DNA from: Azolla caroliniana
Lineage: Eukaryota > Polypodiophyta
Length of the DNA stretch: 64,000 nt
Direction of reading: 5' to 3'
Assembly (NCBI GenBank): GCA_043228905.1
Contig: JBHGNT010000018.1
Location: 8,556,001-8,620,000 of the forward strand
Shown here: in pieces, positions 63,501 through 64,000 of the stretch
Layout of the letters: each line of letters opens with the position of its first letter
How positions within the stretch are numbered: the stretch's first letter is position 1
The notes under the pieces: generated by a model
Told to the model about the DNA's origin: nothing
Database searches by the model: none
Seen by the model: the letters and a program-made list of their open reading frames with translations, nothing else
Made by a program: the position numbers and the translations under genes

Positions 63501-64000
63501 CGGACATCCTTCAGCAGCAACTTGCATCCGGTTGGTGTTGTCATCCACACGTCTCCTATGCCGACAATTCGACATGTACCTTCATTCCCCATCCGGACAC
63601 AGCCATGGTCACCAACTGAGTAGGATGAGAAGCAATTTCGGTTCGGGGTAAGGTGGAACGACGCTCGAGAGTCGACCACCCAGGTCATCTCGTCGTCGGC
63701 AAGGTTTATCTCACTCTCCTCGGTGATGAGCATCAACTCTTCTTCACTTGTCGCGATTGTCGTCGTTCCCTTCCGGTCCGGCCCCCTCCGGTCTTTACCG
63801 TTCCGGTCCGGTGTCTGCTTCGAATCGGTACCGTCGATTTCCTTGTCTTTCCAGAAATGCTGACAGTTCTTCTGGAAGTGTCCCGGCTTGCTGCAATAGA
63901 AGCAAGTAGGCCTCCCCCTTGACTTTGACCTTGTCCCGGACTTCTCCCGGTTCTGGGGACTACCGTTCCTTTGTCTTCCTCATTCCGATTCGGTAAGGAG
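60552..64000 (-). pseudogene. Copia element E gag-pol (Tork-like), nearly intact, runs off the window
   Basis: In minus order: zinc knuckle CFYCSKPGHFQKNC (about 63865-63905), protease VVDSRASFHLTPN (Arg where Gly is usual in DSGAS), GAG-pre-integrase LWHKRLCHMSEKGM with CNDCLAGKQ, integrase HTDVCQVDT and ADNGGEYRGQF...E, RT with DEIFALVVKMTSIRTVLSIV, HGDLKEEIYMQQPEGF and YVDDMLIVG, RNase H ALSTTEAEYMAAVEAG. The main frame is 63736-60731 and open upstream to a TGA at about 63980. A one-base deletion near 60843 shifts the last 95 codons, which continue (ELGIQQDEYRLYCDNQ) to a stop at 60552. Motifs place it near Tnt1/Tork elements. Confidence 0.9.

Overview
The window is plant nuclear DNA dominated by LTR retrotransposons, with one clear host gene. 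The host gene is an intact, intronless ORF at 31479-34118 encoding an 879-residue membrane protein with an ARM/HEAT-type helical solenoid. Almost everything else is Ty3/gypsy or Ty1/copia material in all states of decay, plus LINE pieces, solo LTRs, minisatellites and microsatellites. The mix of gypsy lineages (plant chromovirus, Tcn1/sushi-like chromovirus, and a lineage with RT motif FLDDIPIKG that I associate with fungi) suggests a non-seed land plant such as a lycophyte, fern or bryophyte. That is inference from family knowledge and no search was run.

Layout. 1-1527: 3' end and 3' LTR of a + strand element. 1548-~6190: minus-strand gypsy with gag-protease, truncated pol and 5' LTR. 6550-9644: copia LTR pieces, a gypsy RT fragment folded back on itself, a copia RNase H remnant. 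9645-11016: internally deleted B-like gypsy. 11040-15340: weak LINE trace, a coiled-coil ORF, a gag-only mini-element between 230-bp direct repeats. 15420-30770: a diverged inverted repeat whose left half was hit by gypsy B (16176-29079, TSD GTGTA), itself hit by gypsy C (22502-28286, TSD GGATA). 31240-34250: host gene. 34300-38590: repeats and copia H, split by a solo LTR (TSD AACAT). 38996-44665: Tcn1-like gypsy remnants, including a head-to-head fusion and decayed element D. 44697-49560: microsatellites, LINE remnants, GGTTTGG-rich DNA. 49735-56239: copia G, interrupted twice. 56240-59784: gypsy F, cut by the young copia E (59785 to beyond 64000).

The main signals beyond ordinary annotation are two. 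(1) In the Tcn1-like elements C, D and F, the bases just inside the 5' LTR are complementary to a segment of the same LTR; in C and D this lies 31-32 nt downstream of a TATA box. This is the layout expected for Tf1-type self-priming, and the pairing appears to covary between elements. (2) The U3 parts of at least six LTR families carry a tRNA-like A-box/B-box module, always antisense to the element. Element C also has a GUUAAAC heptamer at the gag stop with pol in the -1 frame.
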